Assembly (NCBI GenBank): GCA_963784175.1
Contig: CAWAQJ010000018.1
Coordinates: forward strand, 310,001-374,000
Direction of reading: 5' to 3'
Source of the DNA: JAIBJN01 sp963784175
GTDB taxonomy: Bacteria; Actinomycetota; Thermoleophilia; Gaiellales; Gaiellaceae
DNA length: 64,000 nt
Shown: positions 25,192 through 33,051 of the stretch, piece after piece
How positions within the stretch are numbered: the stretch's first letter is position 1
Layout of the letters: every line of letters begins with the position of its first letter
Made by a program: the position numbers and the translations under genes
Notes under the pieces: model-generated
Told to the model about the DNA's origin: nothing
The model's input: only the letters and a program-made list of their open reading frames with translations
Database searches by the model: none

Positions 25192-26846
25192 GCGGCGGAG
25201 AGCGGGAGACGCAGGACGAACGTCGCACCCGCCCCGGCCTCCGACTCGACCTCGAGCGTCCCGCCGTGCGCCTCGGCAATCGAGCGGGCAATGAACAGCC
25301 CGAGGCCGGCGCCCGGCTTGCCGTCGCCGCTCACGCGCCCGAACTTCTCGAAGATGAGCTCCTGCGCGTCCGGCGCGATGCCCGGGCCGTGGTCGCGCAC
25401 GGAGACGGCCACCGAGCCGTTGTCCTTCGTAGCCGAGACCTCGACCTCGTCGCCGGCCACCGTGTACTTGACGGCGTTGGTCAGCAGGTTCCAGAGAAGC
25501 TGGCGAAGGCGTTCCTGGTCTCCGTGGACGCGCGGAAGCGTGGGCGCCACCCTGGTGACCACACGCACCTCGTCCTGGCCGAGCGCGACGACCGTCGCCG
25601 TCTCCCGGACCAGCTCCTCCACGTCGATCGAGTCGAAGGCATACGGGAACGACCCGGCCTCGATGCGGGAGGTGTCGAGGACGTCGCCGACGAGGTCGGA
25701 CAGGCGCGAGCTCTCGCTCTCGATCAGGCCGAGGAAGGACTCGCGCTGCTCCTGGCTCAGCTCACGCCAGCGCATGCGCAGGGTCTGCGCGCACCCGATG
25801 ACCGACGCCATCGGCCCGCGCAACTCGTGGGAGACCATGGAGACGAAGTCGGCGCGCAGCGCGGAGAGCCGTCGCATCTCGGCGGCCGCGCTCCGCTCCG
25901 CCTCGTACATGCGGATGTTCTCCACCGCCGAGGCGACCTGGCGCGCGAGGAGCGAGACGAGCTCGGTCTCCTCGGGCGTGAACGGCGGCCCGCCGTCGCG
26001 CGCGACGACGAGGCGCCCCAGCGTGCGGTTGCCGACTGCGAGCGGGCCCGAGACCTGCTCGCCGGGCTCGGCGCCCGGGAAGCCACCGGACGCGACGAGG
26101 AAGTCGTCGCCTCCCGCCGCGAGCCTCAGCTCGACCCGGTCGAAGGCGATGACGCTGTGGAGCTCGCGCTTGAACGCCTCGAGCGCGAGGTCCTGGTCCA
26201 GTGACGATCCGAGCGCGCGGGCCGTGCGGTTGAGCGCGTCGAGCAGGTCCGCGCGGCGCCCGAGCGCGTCGCGCAGGTCCTCGGCCTCGGCGGCGCGAGC
26301 CTCCGCGACAGCCGTCTCCGTGCGCAGGCGGTCGACGAGCCAGCCGACGACGAGACCCATGAGCAGCTGCAAGCCGACGGGCAGCGTGACGCGGTCGGGG
26401 TCGAACGGCGGCGGGCCGAACTCCTCGGCGCGCCACCACTCGGCGATCCCGAGGAAGGGCAGGACGACGAACGGCATGATGGCGCCGCCGCGGATCCCGT
26501 AACGAATCGCGCCCTCGACGACCGGCAGATAGAGGATGCCCCACGAGGGCGTCCCCATCTCGAACGCATGGACGAAGACGTAGGCGTAGACGATGGCCGT
26601 GTCGAACGCGAGCGCGAGCGCTCCGATGCGCCGGCGACCGCGACGGTCGAGGTCACGATGAGCGAGCCAGAAGAACGCCACCGATCCGGCCGCGAGCGCG
26701 ATCGCGGCTCCCCAGCCCCAGCGCTCGTAGCCGGGCGGGTACTCGCCACGCGCCCAGGCGACCTCGAAGACGGCGAACGGGACGGCGAGAACCCGGATCC
26801 AGGCAATCCAGATCTCGGTCTGCCGGAGGCGGGCGGCCTCGGTCAC
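25188..26846 (-). CDS. membrane histidine kinase with GAF domain
   Basis: 552 residues. About six N-terminal membrane helices (residues 10-180) form an MASE-like sensor; a coiled linker follows, then a GAF domain (residues about 205-330, LVSLLARQVASAVENIRMYEAE at its end), HisKA with VSHELRGPMASVIG, and HATPase with NLLTNAVKYT, DHGPGIAP and GAGLGLFIA. No response regulator is next to it, so its partner must be elsewhere. GTG 26846 overlaps the stop of queG (GTGA), and its own stop overlaps the 63-residue ORF. Confidence 0.9.
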   Translation of the reverse strand: MTEAARLRQTEIWIAWIRVLAVPFAVFEVAWARGEYPPGYERWGWGAAIALAAGSVAFFWLAHRDLDRRGRRRIGALALAFDTAIVYAYVFVHAFEMGTPSWGILYLPVVEGAIRYGIRGGAIMPFVVLPFLGIAEWWRAEEFGPPPFDPDRVTLPVGLQLLMGLVVGWLVDRLRTETAVAEARAAEAEDLRDALGRRADLLDALNRTARALGSSLDQDLALEAFKRELHSVIAFDRVELRLAAGGDDFLVASGGFPGAEPGEQVSGPLAVGNRTLGRLVVARDGGPPFTPEETELVSLLARQVASAVENIRMYEAERSAAAEMRRLSALRADFVSMVSHELRGPMASVIGCAQTLRMRWRELSQEQRESFLGLIESESSRLSDLVGDVLDTSRIEAGSFPYAFDSIDVEELVRETATVVALGQDEVRVVTRVAPTLPRVHGDQERLRQLLWNLLTNAVKYTVAGDEVEVSATKDNGSVAVSVRDHGPGIAPDAQELIFEKFGRVSGDGKPGAGLGLFIARSIAEAHGGTLEVESEAGAGATFVLRLPLSAA

Positions 26847-27847
26847 GATCCGTCTCCGTCGAGACGCGCAAGCGCCCACTCGGCGTGCTCGCGGAGGAGC
26901 GGGTCTTCGCCTTCGGCGTACGGCCGTACGGCGTCCACGAGTGTCCTATCGGCCGAATTGCCCGCGGCAACAAGAGCGTTTCTTCGCAGGTACCGCGTGT
27001 CGTTCCGCGGGTAGTAGAGACGGCCGTAGCGGGCGCTGAGGCTCTCGTCGGAGGCCGTCAGCCAGTCGGCGAGCGAGACGACCGGCTCCGCTCCATCCGG
27101 CGGCTCCCGGCTGGCCCGCCGCTTCTCGATGCCCCGGTTCCACGGGCAGACGTCCTGGCAGATGTCGCAGCCGTAGACCTGGTCGCCGAGCTCCTCGCGG
27201 TACTGCTCCGGGATCGGCGCGGGCGCCTGCGTCCAGTACGAGAGGCACTTCGTCGCGTCGACGACGCCGGGATCGTCCAGGGCCCCGGTCGGGCACGCCT
27301 CGATGCACAACGTGCACGAGCCGCAGCCGAGGTCGAGCGGCGCGCCCGACTCGACCTCGACATCTGTGATGAGGGTACCGAGAACCACCCAGGAGCCGTG
27401 CTTGCGCGTGATGAGCATCGTGTTCTTGCCGTAGAAGCCAATGCCGGCGCGTGCGGCGCCCTCACGGTCGACGTGCTGGTTCTCGTCGACCAGCACGCGG
27501 TAGCTTCCGCCGAGCCTGCGTCCGAGCGCGTCGAGCTTCTCGCGCAGCTCGGAGTAGCCGTCGGCCCACGTGTAACGCGGCAGCCTGCCCTCGGAGGTCT
27601 TCGGCTCGGGCCCGGACGCGTAGTAGCACTGCGCTGCGGACACGACCGTGCGCGCGCCGGGGAGCAGCGACTCTGGATGGCAGGACACCTCGGGCTGGGC
27701 CATCGTGAAGCGCATCCCGGCGAAGAGGCCGCGGGAGCGGCGTTCCAGGATCAGACGCTCGGTCTCGGCGTACGGCTCGGCGGCCGCTGCCCCGACCACG
27801 TCGATCCCGAGCTCCTCCGCGATGCGGTCGAGCTCGGCGGTCGTCAT
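26843..27847 (-). CDS. queG: epoxyqueuosine reductase
   Basis: 334 residues. QueG reduces epoxyqueuosine to queuosine in tRNA, using cobalamin and two [4Fe-4S] clusters. The cluster ligands are clear: CGSCTLCIEACPTGAL and CDICQDVCPWN. The upstream part shows DENQHVDREGAARAGIGFYGKNTMLI and the helix-repeat end LREHAEWALARL. It completes the pathway of tgt and queA, which lie 15 kb away on the same strand. The ATG start 27847 is 35 bp from a divergent dehydrogenase gene. Confidence 0.93.
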   Translation of the reverse strand: MTTAELDRIAEELGIDVVGAAAAEPYAETERLILERRSRGLFAGMRFTMAQPEVSCHPESLLPGARTVVSAAQCYYASGPEPKTSEGRLPRYTWADGYSELREKLDALGRRLGGSYRVLVDENQHVDREGAARAGIGFYGKNTMLITRKHGSWVVLGTLITDVEVESGAPLDLGCGSCTLCIEACPTGALDDPGVVDATKCLSYWTQAPAPIPEQYREELGDQVYGCDICQDVCPWNRGIEKRRASREPPDGAEPVVSLADWLTASDESLSARYGRLYYPRNDTRYLRRNALVAAGNSADRTLVDAVRPYAEGEDPLLREHAEWALARLDGDGS

Positions 27848-27882
27848 ATCGGCCTCAACGTACCACCGGCTAGGATCGCGCA

Positions 27883-28866
27883 GTGAAAGCCGTTCGGATC
27901 CACGAGGACGGAGGGCCCGAGGTTCTCAGGTACGAGGACGCGCCCGATCCGGTCGCCGGGCCGGGCGAGGTGCTGATCGGCCTGCGAGCGGCGAGCCTCA
28001 ACCACCTGGACGTCTGGCTCCGCCGCGGCCTCCCCTCCGCGCCCAAGCCGCGCATCCTCGGAGCCGACGGCGCCGGCGTCGTCATGGCGCTCGGCGAGGG
28101 CGTCGACCGCTTCCGGGAGGGCGATGAGGTCGTCATCAACCCGGGCCTCGACGAGGGGGCCAGGATCGTGGGTGAGCACATGGACGGGACGCATGCCGAG
28201 TTGATCGCGCTTCCGGCCGACTACATCTATCCGCTGCCGGACGGCCTCACGTTCGAGCAAGCGGCCGCGTTCCCTCTCGTCTTCGAGACCGCCTACAGGA
28301 TGCTCGTGACCCGCGCAGGGCTCCAGGAGGGCGAGTGGGTCTTCGTCTGGGGCATCGGCGGCGGGGTCGCCACGGCGGCGATGCAGATCGCCAAGGCGCT
28401 CGGCGCGCGGGTCATCGTGACCTCGTCCAGCGACGAGAAGCTCGCGCGGGCGCGCGAGCTCGGCGCCGACGCGACCGTCAACCACGCCGACGCGGATGTG
28501 GCCGGGGCGGTGCGCGAGGCGACCGGCGGCCACGGCGCGGACATCGTCGTCGAGCATGTCGGCGAGTCGACCTGGAAGACCTCGCTTCAGGTCGCTGCGC
28601 CGGGCGGGCGGGTGACCGTCTGCGGCGCGACGAGCGGCCCGAACCCCCCGGCCAACCTCCACCGGATCTGGTGGAAGCAGCTCACCGTCCTCGGCTCGAC
28701 GATGGGGACGCAGGCCGACTTCCAGGCCGTCTACGAGCTTGTCGCCGCCGGGCGTGCCGAGCCGGTGGTCGACCGTACCTTCGCGCTCTCGGAGGCGGCC
28801 GCCGCCCACGAGCATCTCGAGTCCGGCCGCCAGCTCGGCAAGGTCGTCCTCACCATCCCGGGCTAG
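27883..28866 (+). CDS. zinc-less MDR-family alcohol dehydrogenase/quinone oxidoreductase
   Basis: 327 residues, medium-chain dehydrogenase/reductase. The N-terminal GroES-like domain (AVRIHEDGGPEVLRYEDAPDP, NHLDVWLRRGL, LGADGAGVV) is followed by the Rossmann fold with VWGIGGGVATAAMQIAK and the closing EHLESGRQLGKVVLTI. The four-cysteine structural zinc loop is absent and HMDG replaces the usual zinc ligand, so it is more like an NADPH:quinone or enoyl reductase. The substrate is unknown. TAGGAT at 27871-27876 lies 6 nt before the GTG, suggesting leaderless transcription. Confidence 0.88.
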   Translation: MKAVRIHEDGGPEVLRYEDAPDPVAGPGEVLIGLRAASLNHLDVWLRRGLPSAPKPRILGADGAGVVMALGEGVDRFREGDEVVINPGLDEGARIVGEHMDGTHAELIALPADYIYPLPDGLTFEQAAAFPLVFETAYRMLVTRAGLQEGEWVFVWGIGGGVATAAMQIAKALGARVIVTSSSDEKLARARELGADATVNHADADVAGAVREATGGHGADIVVEHVGESTWKTSLQVAAPGGRVTVCGATSGPNPPANLHRIWWKQLTVLGSTMGTQADFQAVYELVAAGRAEPVVDRTFALSEAAAAHEHLESGRQLGKVVLTIPG

Positions 28867-28875
28867 CCGGGTGGG

Positions 28876-29079
28876 CTAGAGCACGATTCGACGGGCGATC
28901 TCGAGCGGGCACCCGGACGCAACGAGCCGGCGTACCTCACCGAGGTCGACCGAGGCCTTCGTCAGCAGCGACGCCTCGGTCGGGGTGAAGCCCAGCGCCA
29001 TGAACTGAGACCGCCGCCAGCGCCGCACCCGCGTCGCCTCAGGGAGCCCGTTCCGATTCGCCGCCACCCGTTCACCCAT
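28876..29079 (-). CDS. small hypothetical protein (67 aa)
   Basis: Basic N-terminus (RVRRWRRSQFMALGF) followed by TPTEASLLTKASVDLGEVRRLVASGCPLEIARRIVL, which looks like a short helical, possibly DNA-binding or regulatory, domain. Codon use matches the neighbours. Start ATG 29079, divergent from the SLOG-family gene. Confidence 0.55.
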   Translation of the reverse strand: MGERVAANRNGLPEATRVRRWRRSQFMALGFTPTEASLLTKASVDLGEVRRLVASGCPLEIARRIVL

Positions 29080-29207
29080 GGCTAAGAGTGTGGGGACGAA
29101 CGGCCCTGGAGCGACCGCCGAAGGGCCTGTCCGCGCCCCGCCGAAAGTCGAGTTTCCGGCCGCGTGGCAGGCAGGGATCCGACCGACCTGTCTGGGAGCA
29201 TGGCGCG

Positions 29208-29717
29208 GTGGTCCGCGTTGCCATCGTCGGCCACCGGGATCTCGGCGGCGCCCGCACGAGCGAGTTCGTCGCCGATGCCTCTCACGGTGTCCTCTCAGCC
29301 GCCCAGCTCCGGTGGCCGCGGGTCAGTGCGGTCTCGGCTCTCGCGGAGGGCGCCGACACGATCTTCGCGGAGGCGGCGCTCGCCCTCGGCATCCCGCTGC
29401 GCGTGGTGACACCGTTCCGCGGCTACGAGGCGGACTTCCTCGACCACGCGACCCGATGCCGCTACGAGGAGCTGCGGGAGGCAGCCGAGAGCGAGGAGCG
29501 CCTGCCCTTCGCGTCGCGCTCCCGGCGCGCCTACAAGGCGGCGATGCGGTGGGTCGTGCAGAACTCCGACCTCCTCGTGGCCGCCTGGGACGGGCGCCCC
29601 GGCCTCGGCCCGGGCGGGACCGCCGATGCCGTGCAGCACGCGGTCGCGATGGGGCGCGAGGTCATCCACGTCGACGTGAGAGCGCTCGCGGTTCGGACGT
29701 ACGGAGGCGTCTCGTGA
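29208..29717 (+). CDS. SLOG-like Rossmann-fold nucleotide-sensing protein
   Basis: 169 residues. The N-terminal strand and loop RVAIVGHRDLGG, the region VSALAEGADTIFAEAALALGIPLRVVTPF, and WVVQNSDLLVAAWDGRPGLGPGGTADAVQHAVAMGREVIHVDV match the SLOG/LOG superfamily (DprA, YpsA, TIR-like nucleotide binders), which bind or process NAD- or nucleotide-derived ligands. The GGTADAV loop is the expected phosphate-binding element. GTG 29208 has GGGAG 8 nt before it. The stop overlaps the start of the next gene (GTGA), so the two work as a pair: a soluble sensor and a membrane effector. Confidence 0.75.
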   Translation: MVRVAIVGHRDLGGARTSEFVADASHGVLSAAQLRWPRVSAVSALAEGADTIFAEAALALGIPLRVVTPFRGYEADFLDHATRCRYEELREAAESEERLPFASRSRRAYKAAMRWVVQNSDLLVAAWDGRPGLGPGGTADAVQHAVAMGREVIHVDVRALAVRTYGGVS

Positions 29718-30835
29718 CGCGCACCTGGAGGCTCAACGAGTCGCTGACGATCGCCCTGTCCGTCGTCGGCCTGCTCGTGGTCGTCCTGGGGCTCGTCTAC
29801 TTCTCGCAGTACATGATCGAACGCGACGCCCTGAGTCCCACCGCGGATCCGGCGGAGCTCCGCGAGCTGCGCGAGATCGACAAGCTGTCGGCCGAGATCC
29901 GCCAGATCCGCAGCGACACCGGCGGCAGCCTCTTCTGGCTGAAGCTCGTCGGCGTCCTCGTCACGGTCGGCGGAGCGGTGGGCGGCTACCTCGTCGGCCA
30001 GAGCCGTTCGACGCGGAAGCGACTCGAGTTCGAGGACCGCAGGAAGGTCGACGAGCTCTACCAGCAGATGGTGGTCGAGCTGTCCTCGGGGAGCGAGCTG
30101 CTCCGCACGGCGGCCGCCGTGAAGCTCGGAGAGCTCCTGCGCGCCTTCCCGCAGGAATGGCAGATCTCCGACTCGAGGCGCGAGGAGCTCGTCCAGCTGA
30201 CGAAGCAGGTGCTGGCCGCGTCGCTCGCCATCGAGAAGGAGGCGAAGGTGCTGAAGACGCTCACGATCCAGGTCGTGCTGCACCAGCCCTGGGCAGACGA
30301 CGAGGAGGCGACGCGGCGATGCCATCCCTGGGACGACTCGGCCCAGGCGATTCCGAAGAGCGAGTACGGCGACCTCCGCGGGGCAGACCTCTCGAACGCG
30401 AAGGCCGACGACGCCTACTGGGCGCGTGTCGACTTCACCGACGCCGACCTCTACCGGGCGCGCCTCAAGGACGCGTCCTTCAGGAACGCCATCCTCGTCC
30501 GCGCGCAGTTCCGCGAGACGCACTTCGAGGGCGCCGTGCTCGCCGGCGCGGACTGCGAGGGGGCGAACTTCAAGCTCGCGGACCTGAGCGGCGCAGACCT
30601 CACGAACGCCAACCTGCGCGACACGCGCTTCGAGGCCTCAGACCTCCGGGACGTGAACTTCACGGGCGCCATGCTCAGCGGCACGAAGTTCTTCCGCCCG
30701 AAGGTCGCCGGCTCGATCCTCACCGATGCCGTGCTCGACGGCATCGAGGGGGAAGTCGACGTCTCACCCGAGGACGACGGGGAAGAGATCGTGCCGGCCT
30801 CGGTGTGGATCGCCCAGACGCGGGCGAGCGGCTAG
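29714..30835 (+). CDS. two-TM membrane protein with C-terminal pentapeptide repeats
   Basis: 373 residues. Two membrane helices (residues about 9-31 and 75-95) flank a short charged loop (LRELREIDKLSAEIRQIRSDT); then a helical cytoplasmic linker (residues 100-200) and about 20 pentapeptide repeats from about 215 to 350 (DLRGADLSNAK, DLYRARLKDASFRNAIL, ADLSGADLTNANL), which fold as a quadrilateral beta-helix. Two-helix proteins paired with SLOG sensors are known as pore-forming or conflict effectors (SLATT type); this helix pair plus pentapeptide tail resembles that plan but I cannot prove the homology. GGAGG lies 6 nt before the GTG start. Confidence 0.72.
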   Translation: MTRTWRLNESLTIALSVVGLLVVVLGLVYFSQYMIERDALSPTADPAELRELREIDKLSAEIRQIRSDTGGSLFWLKLVGVLVTVGGAVGGYLVGQSRSTRKRLEFEDRRKVDELYQQMVVELSSGSELLRTAAAVKLGELLRAFPQEWQISDSRREELVQLTKQVLAASLAIEKEAKVLKTLTIQVVLHQPWADDEEATRRCHPWDDSAQAIPKSEYGDLRGADLSNAKADDAYWARVDFTDADLYRARLKDASFRNAILVRAQFRETHFEGAVLAGADCEGANFKLADLSGADLTNANLRDTRFEASDLRDVNFTGAMLSGTKFFRPKVAGSILTDAVLDGIEGEVDVSPEDDGEEIVPASVWIAQTRASG

Positions 30836-31131
30836 CCGAAGCCGAGGATGAACTTCGCGTCGTCGGACATGCGCTCCGGCGACCACGGCGGGTCCCACGT
30901 GAGCTCGGTCTCGACGTCGCCGACACCCTCGAGGCTCTCGACCACCTCGCGGATCTGCTGCTCGATCATCGGCCCGACCGGGCAGCCCATCGACGTGAGG
31001 CTGTAGGTGACGTGCACCTTCGGGCCCGCGATCTCGGCGTCGTAGAGCAGCCCGAGCTCGACGATGTCCATGCCGAGCTCCGGGTCCTCGACGACCCTGA
31101 GTGCCTCGAAGATCTCTTCGCGTGTCGGCAT
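30832..31131 (-). CDS. DUF59/MIP18-family Fe-S assembly factor
   Basis: 99 residues: TREEIFEALRVVEDPELGMDIVELGLLYD, VHVTYSLTSMGCPVGPMIEQQI and VETELTWDPPWSPERM are the PaaD/SufT/MIP18 signature, with the conserved Cys in SMGCP. These proteins help insert iron-sulfur clusters into target enzymes. It is the last gene of the operon that begins with the phosphoesterase, 11 bp after glpX. Its stop codon shares the CTAG tetranucleotide with the stop of the converging pentapeptide-repeat gene. Confidence 0.9.
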   Translation of the reverse strand: MPTREEIFEALRVVEDPELGMDIVELGLLYDAEIAGPKVHVTYSLTSMGCPVGPMIEQQIREVVESLEGVGDVETELTWDPPWSPERMSDDAKFILGFG

Positions 31132-31142
31132 CGCTTCCTAGG

Positions 31143-32117
31143 CTACCCGAGGAGGCGCACCTCTTCGCGCCGGTCCCGGGCGAAGAAGTGGACGCCGTCG
31201 ACGAAGCGCACCCAGTTGTGGCGGGTGCACATGACGATCGAGTGGGTGCGCGCGCTGTCGGTGAGATAGCGGACGCCGCGCAGCAGGTCGCCGTTCGTCA
31301 CGCCCGTTGCGGCCACGACGACCTCCCCCGGCGCAAGCTCCTCGGTCTCGAAGACCTTGTAGACGTCGTCGATGCCGTGCTCCTGCGCCTCCTCGATCTC
31401 GGAGCGGGCCGTCGGCCAGAGCTGGGCCTGGAGCTCGCCGCCCAGGCAGCGCAGCGCCGCCGCGGCGAGGACCGCCTGGCGCGCGCCGCCGATCCCGACA
31501 GCGAGGTGGTCGTTCGTGCCGCGCACCGCGGCGGTGATGGAGGCGGTCACGTCACCGTCCTGGATGAGCTTGATGCGCGCGCCCGCGGCCCGGATCTCCT
31601 CGACGAGGTCGTGGTGGCGCGGGCGGTCGAGGACGATCGCGGTGATGTCGTTCGTCCGGCGGCCGTAGGCCTCGGCGATCGCGACGACGTTCTCGCCCAC
31701 GGGCTTGCCGAGGTCGATCTTCCCGCGCGCGACCGGGCCGACCGCGATCTTGCGCATGTACATCTGCGGGAGGCGCGGGAACGACCCGGACTCCCCCACG
31801 CCGATCATGGACATGGCCCCGTAGTCCCCGCGCGCGACGACCGCGCGACCCTCGAGCGGATCGACCGCGAGGTCGGCCTCCTCGCCGCCGCTGCCCACGG
31901 TGGCCCCGATCGCGAGCGCGTCGGTCTCCTCGTCGCCACCCACGACGATCCGTCCGGTGAACGGGAGCTCGTCGAGGCCCTCCCGCATCGCCGTCGCGGC
32001 AGACTCCTCCGCGCCCTTGACGTCGCCGCGGCCGAGCCAGCGCGCGCCGGCCAGCGCAGCGCGCTCGGTCACGGCGGCGAACGCCTCACACTGGCAGCGA
32101 AGCTCGGGAGTGCTCAC
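31143..32117 (-). CDS. glpX: class II fructose-1,6-bisphosphatase
   Basis: 324 residues. GlpX hydrolyses fructose 1,6-bisphosphate in gluconeogenesis. Metal-site and catalytic stretches are present: RWLGRGDVKGAEESA, GGDEETD, DLAVDPLEGR, YMRKIAVGP, KLIQDGDVTASI and GGARQAVLAAAALRCLGGELQAQL. Some normally invariant positions differ (VDPLEGR rather than VDPLEGT), so a shifted substrate range is possible. GTG 32117. It sits 10 bp after the 2-phosphoglycerate kinase gene, tying gluconeogenesis to phosphoglycerate metabolism. Confidence 0.9.
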   Translation of the reverse strand: MSTPELRCQCEAFAAVTERAALAGARWLGRGDVKGAEESAATAMREGLDELPFTGRIVVGGDEETDALAIGATVGSGGEEADLAVDPLEGRAVVARGDYGAMSMIGVGESGSFPRLPQMYMRKIAVGPVARGKIDLGKPVGENVVAIAEAYGRRTNDITAIVLDRPRHHDLVEEIRAAGARIKLIQDGDVTASITAAVRGTNDHLAVGIGGARQAVLAAAALRCLGGELQAQLWPTARSEIEEAQEHGIDDVYKVFETEELAPGEVVVAATGVTNGDLLRGVRYLTDSARTHSIVMCTRHNWVRFVDGVHFFARDRREEVRLLG

Positions 32118-32127
32118 GCGGCCGGGC

Positions 32128-33051
32128 TCACGCTCGGGCCTGCTCCTGTGCCCGCTCCACCTCGGCGAGGACGAGGTGGAGCACCTCGTTGACCGCCGAC
32201 TCGATGCGGGCGTTGTCGATCACGGGCACGCCTGCCTTCTCGGCGCGCTCGACGAGGTACGTCTGGATGCGCCGGATCTCGGGCAGCGAGCGCAGGTACT
32301 TCTCCATCGGGCGCAGGCCCTGGGAGCCGGAGTCGCGCACCCAGAAGTGCCGCGCGTGCTCGTCCTCCTCGTCGATGACGAGCATGCACTGGACGACGAC
32401 GGCGCCCTGGTAGGAGCGCGGCAGCGCCCCGGGGACGACATGGACGCCCTCGACGGCGACCGAGTAGCCCTCCTCGAGCGCCCTGGCGATCACCGCCTTC
32501 ACGCCGACGAGCACGTTTCGGGTCTGCTCCTTGAAGCCGAGCAGGGCGGCGTCGTCGTCCTCGCCCTCGTGGATACGGACGGCGGGGCCGGCCTCGAAGC
32601 TCGAGTAGTGGATCGACGGCATGAACTTCTGCGAGAAGAAGGCGCGCATCGTCTGCCGCACCGTGTCCGTCGAGGTGACCCTCGTGATGCCGAGGCGGTG
32701 GGCAACCTCCGTCGCGACCGTGGACTTGCCCGTCCCGGTCGCGCCTCCCACGAGGAGGACGATGGGGAGATCGAGCTCGCGTAGCGCCTGCAGGCGGCGG
32801 AGGAGGCGGACGGCTTCCTCGCCCTCGTGCTCGGCAAGCACGCCGGCCGCGACGTCGAAGAGCCGCTCGGCGCCGATCGCAGAGTCCTCGTTCGAGCGCA
32901 CGAGCTCGCCCTCGATCAGGCGCGCGAGCTCGTACGCGCGCTCGGGCCGGATGCCCGCGCCCATGAGTGTCTTCGCCATCAGGCCCTTCGAGTACGGGAG
33001 GCTGACCTCTCCGGAGACAAGGGCCTCGGGCGGACGGCGGTCGGCGTTCAT
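32128..33051 (-). CDS. 2-phosphoglycerate kinase (ATP-cone + P-loop)
   Basis: 307 residues. Residues about 12-85 form an ATP-cone-like domain (VSLPYSKGLMAKTLMGAGI); the kinase domain has the Walker A GGATGTGKST at 102-111, TSTDTVRQTMRAFF and SIHYSSFEAG. This two-domain layout is that of archaeal 2-phosphoglycerate kinase, which makes 2,3-bisphosphoglycerate, the precursor of cyclic 2,3-diphosphoglycerate. The next gene upstream encodes the cyclising enzyme, which supports the assignment. ATG 33051 overlaps its stop (ATGA). Confidence 0.85.
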   Translation of the reverse strand: MNADRRPPEALVSGEVSLPYSKGLMAKTLMGAGIRPERAYELARLIEGELVRSNEDSAIGAERLFDVAAGVLAEHEGEEAVRLLRRLQALRELDLPIVLLVGGATGTGKSTVATEVAHRLGITRVTSTDTVRQTMRAFFSQKFMPSIHYSSFEAGPAVRIHEGEDDDAALLGFKEQTRNVLVGVKAVIARALEEGYSVAVEGVHVVPGALPRSYQGAVVVQCMLVIDEEDEHARHFWVRDSGSQGLRPMEKYLRSLPEIRRIQTYLVERAEKAGVPVIDNARIESAVNEVLHLVLAEVERAQEQARA

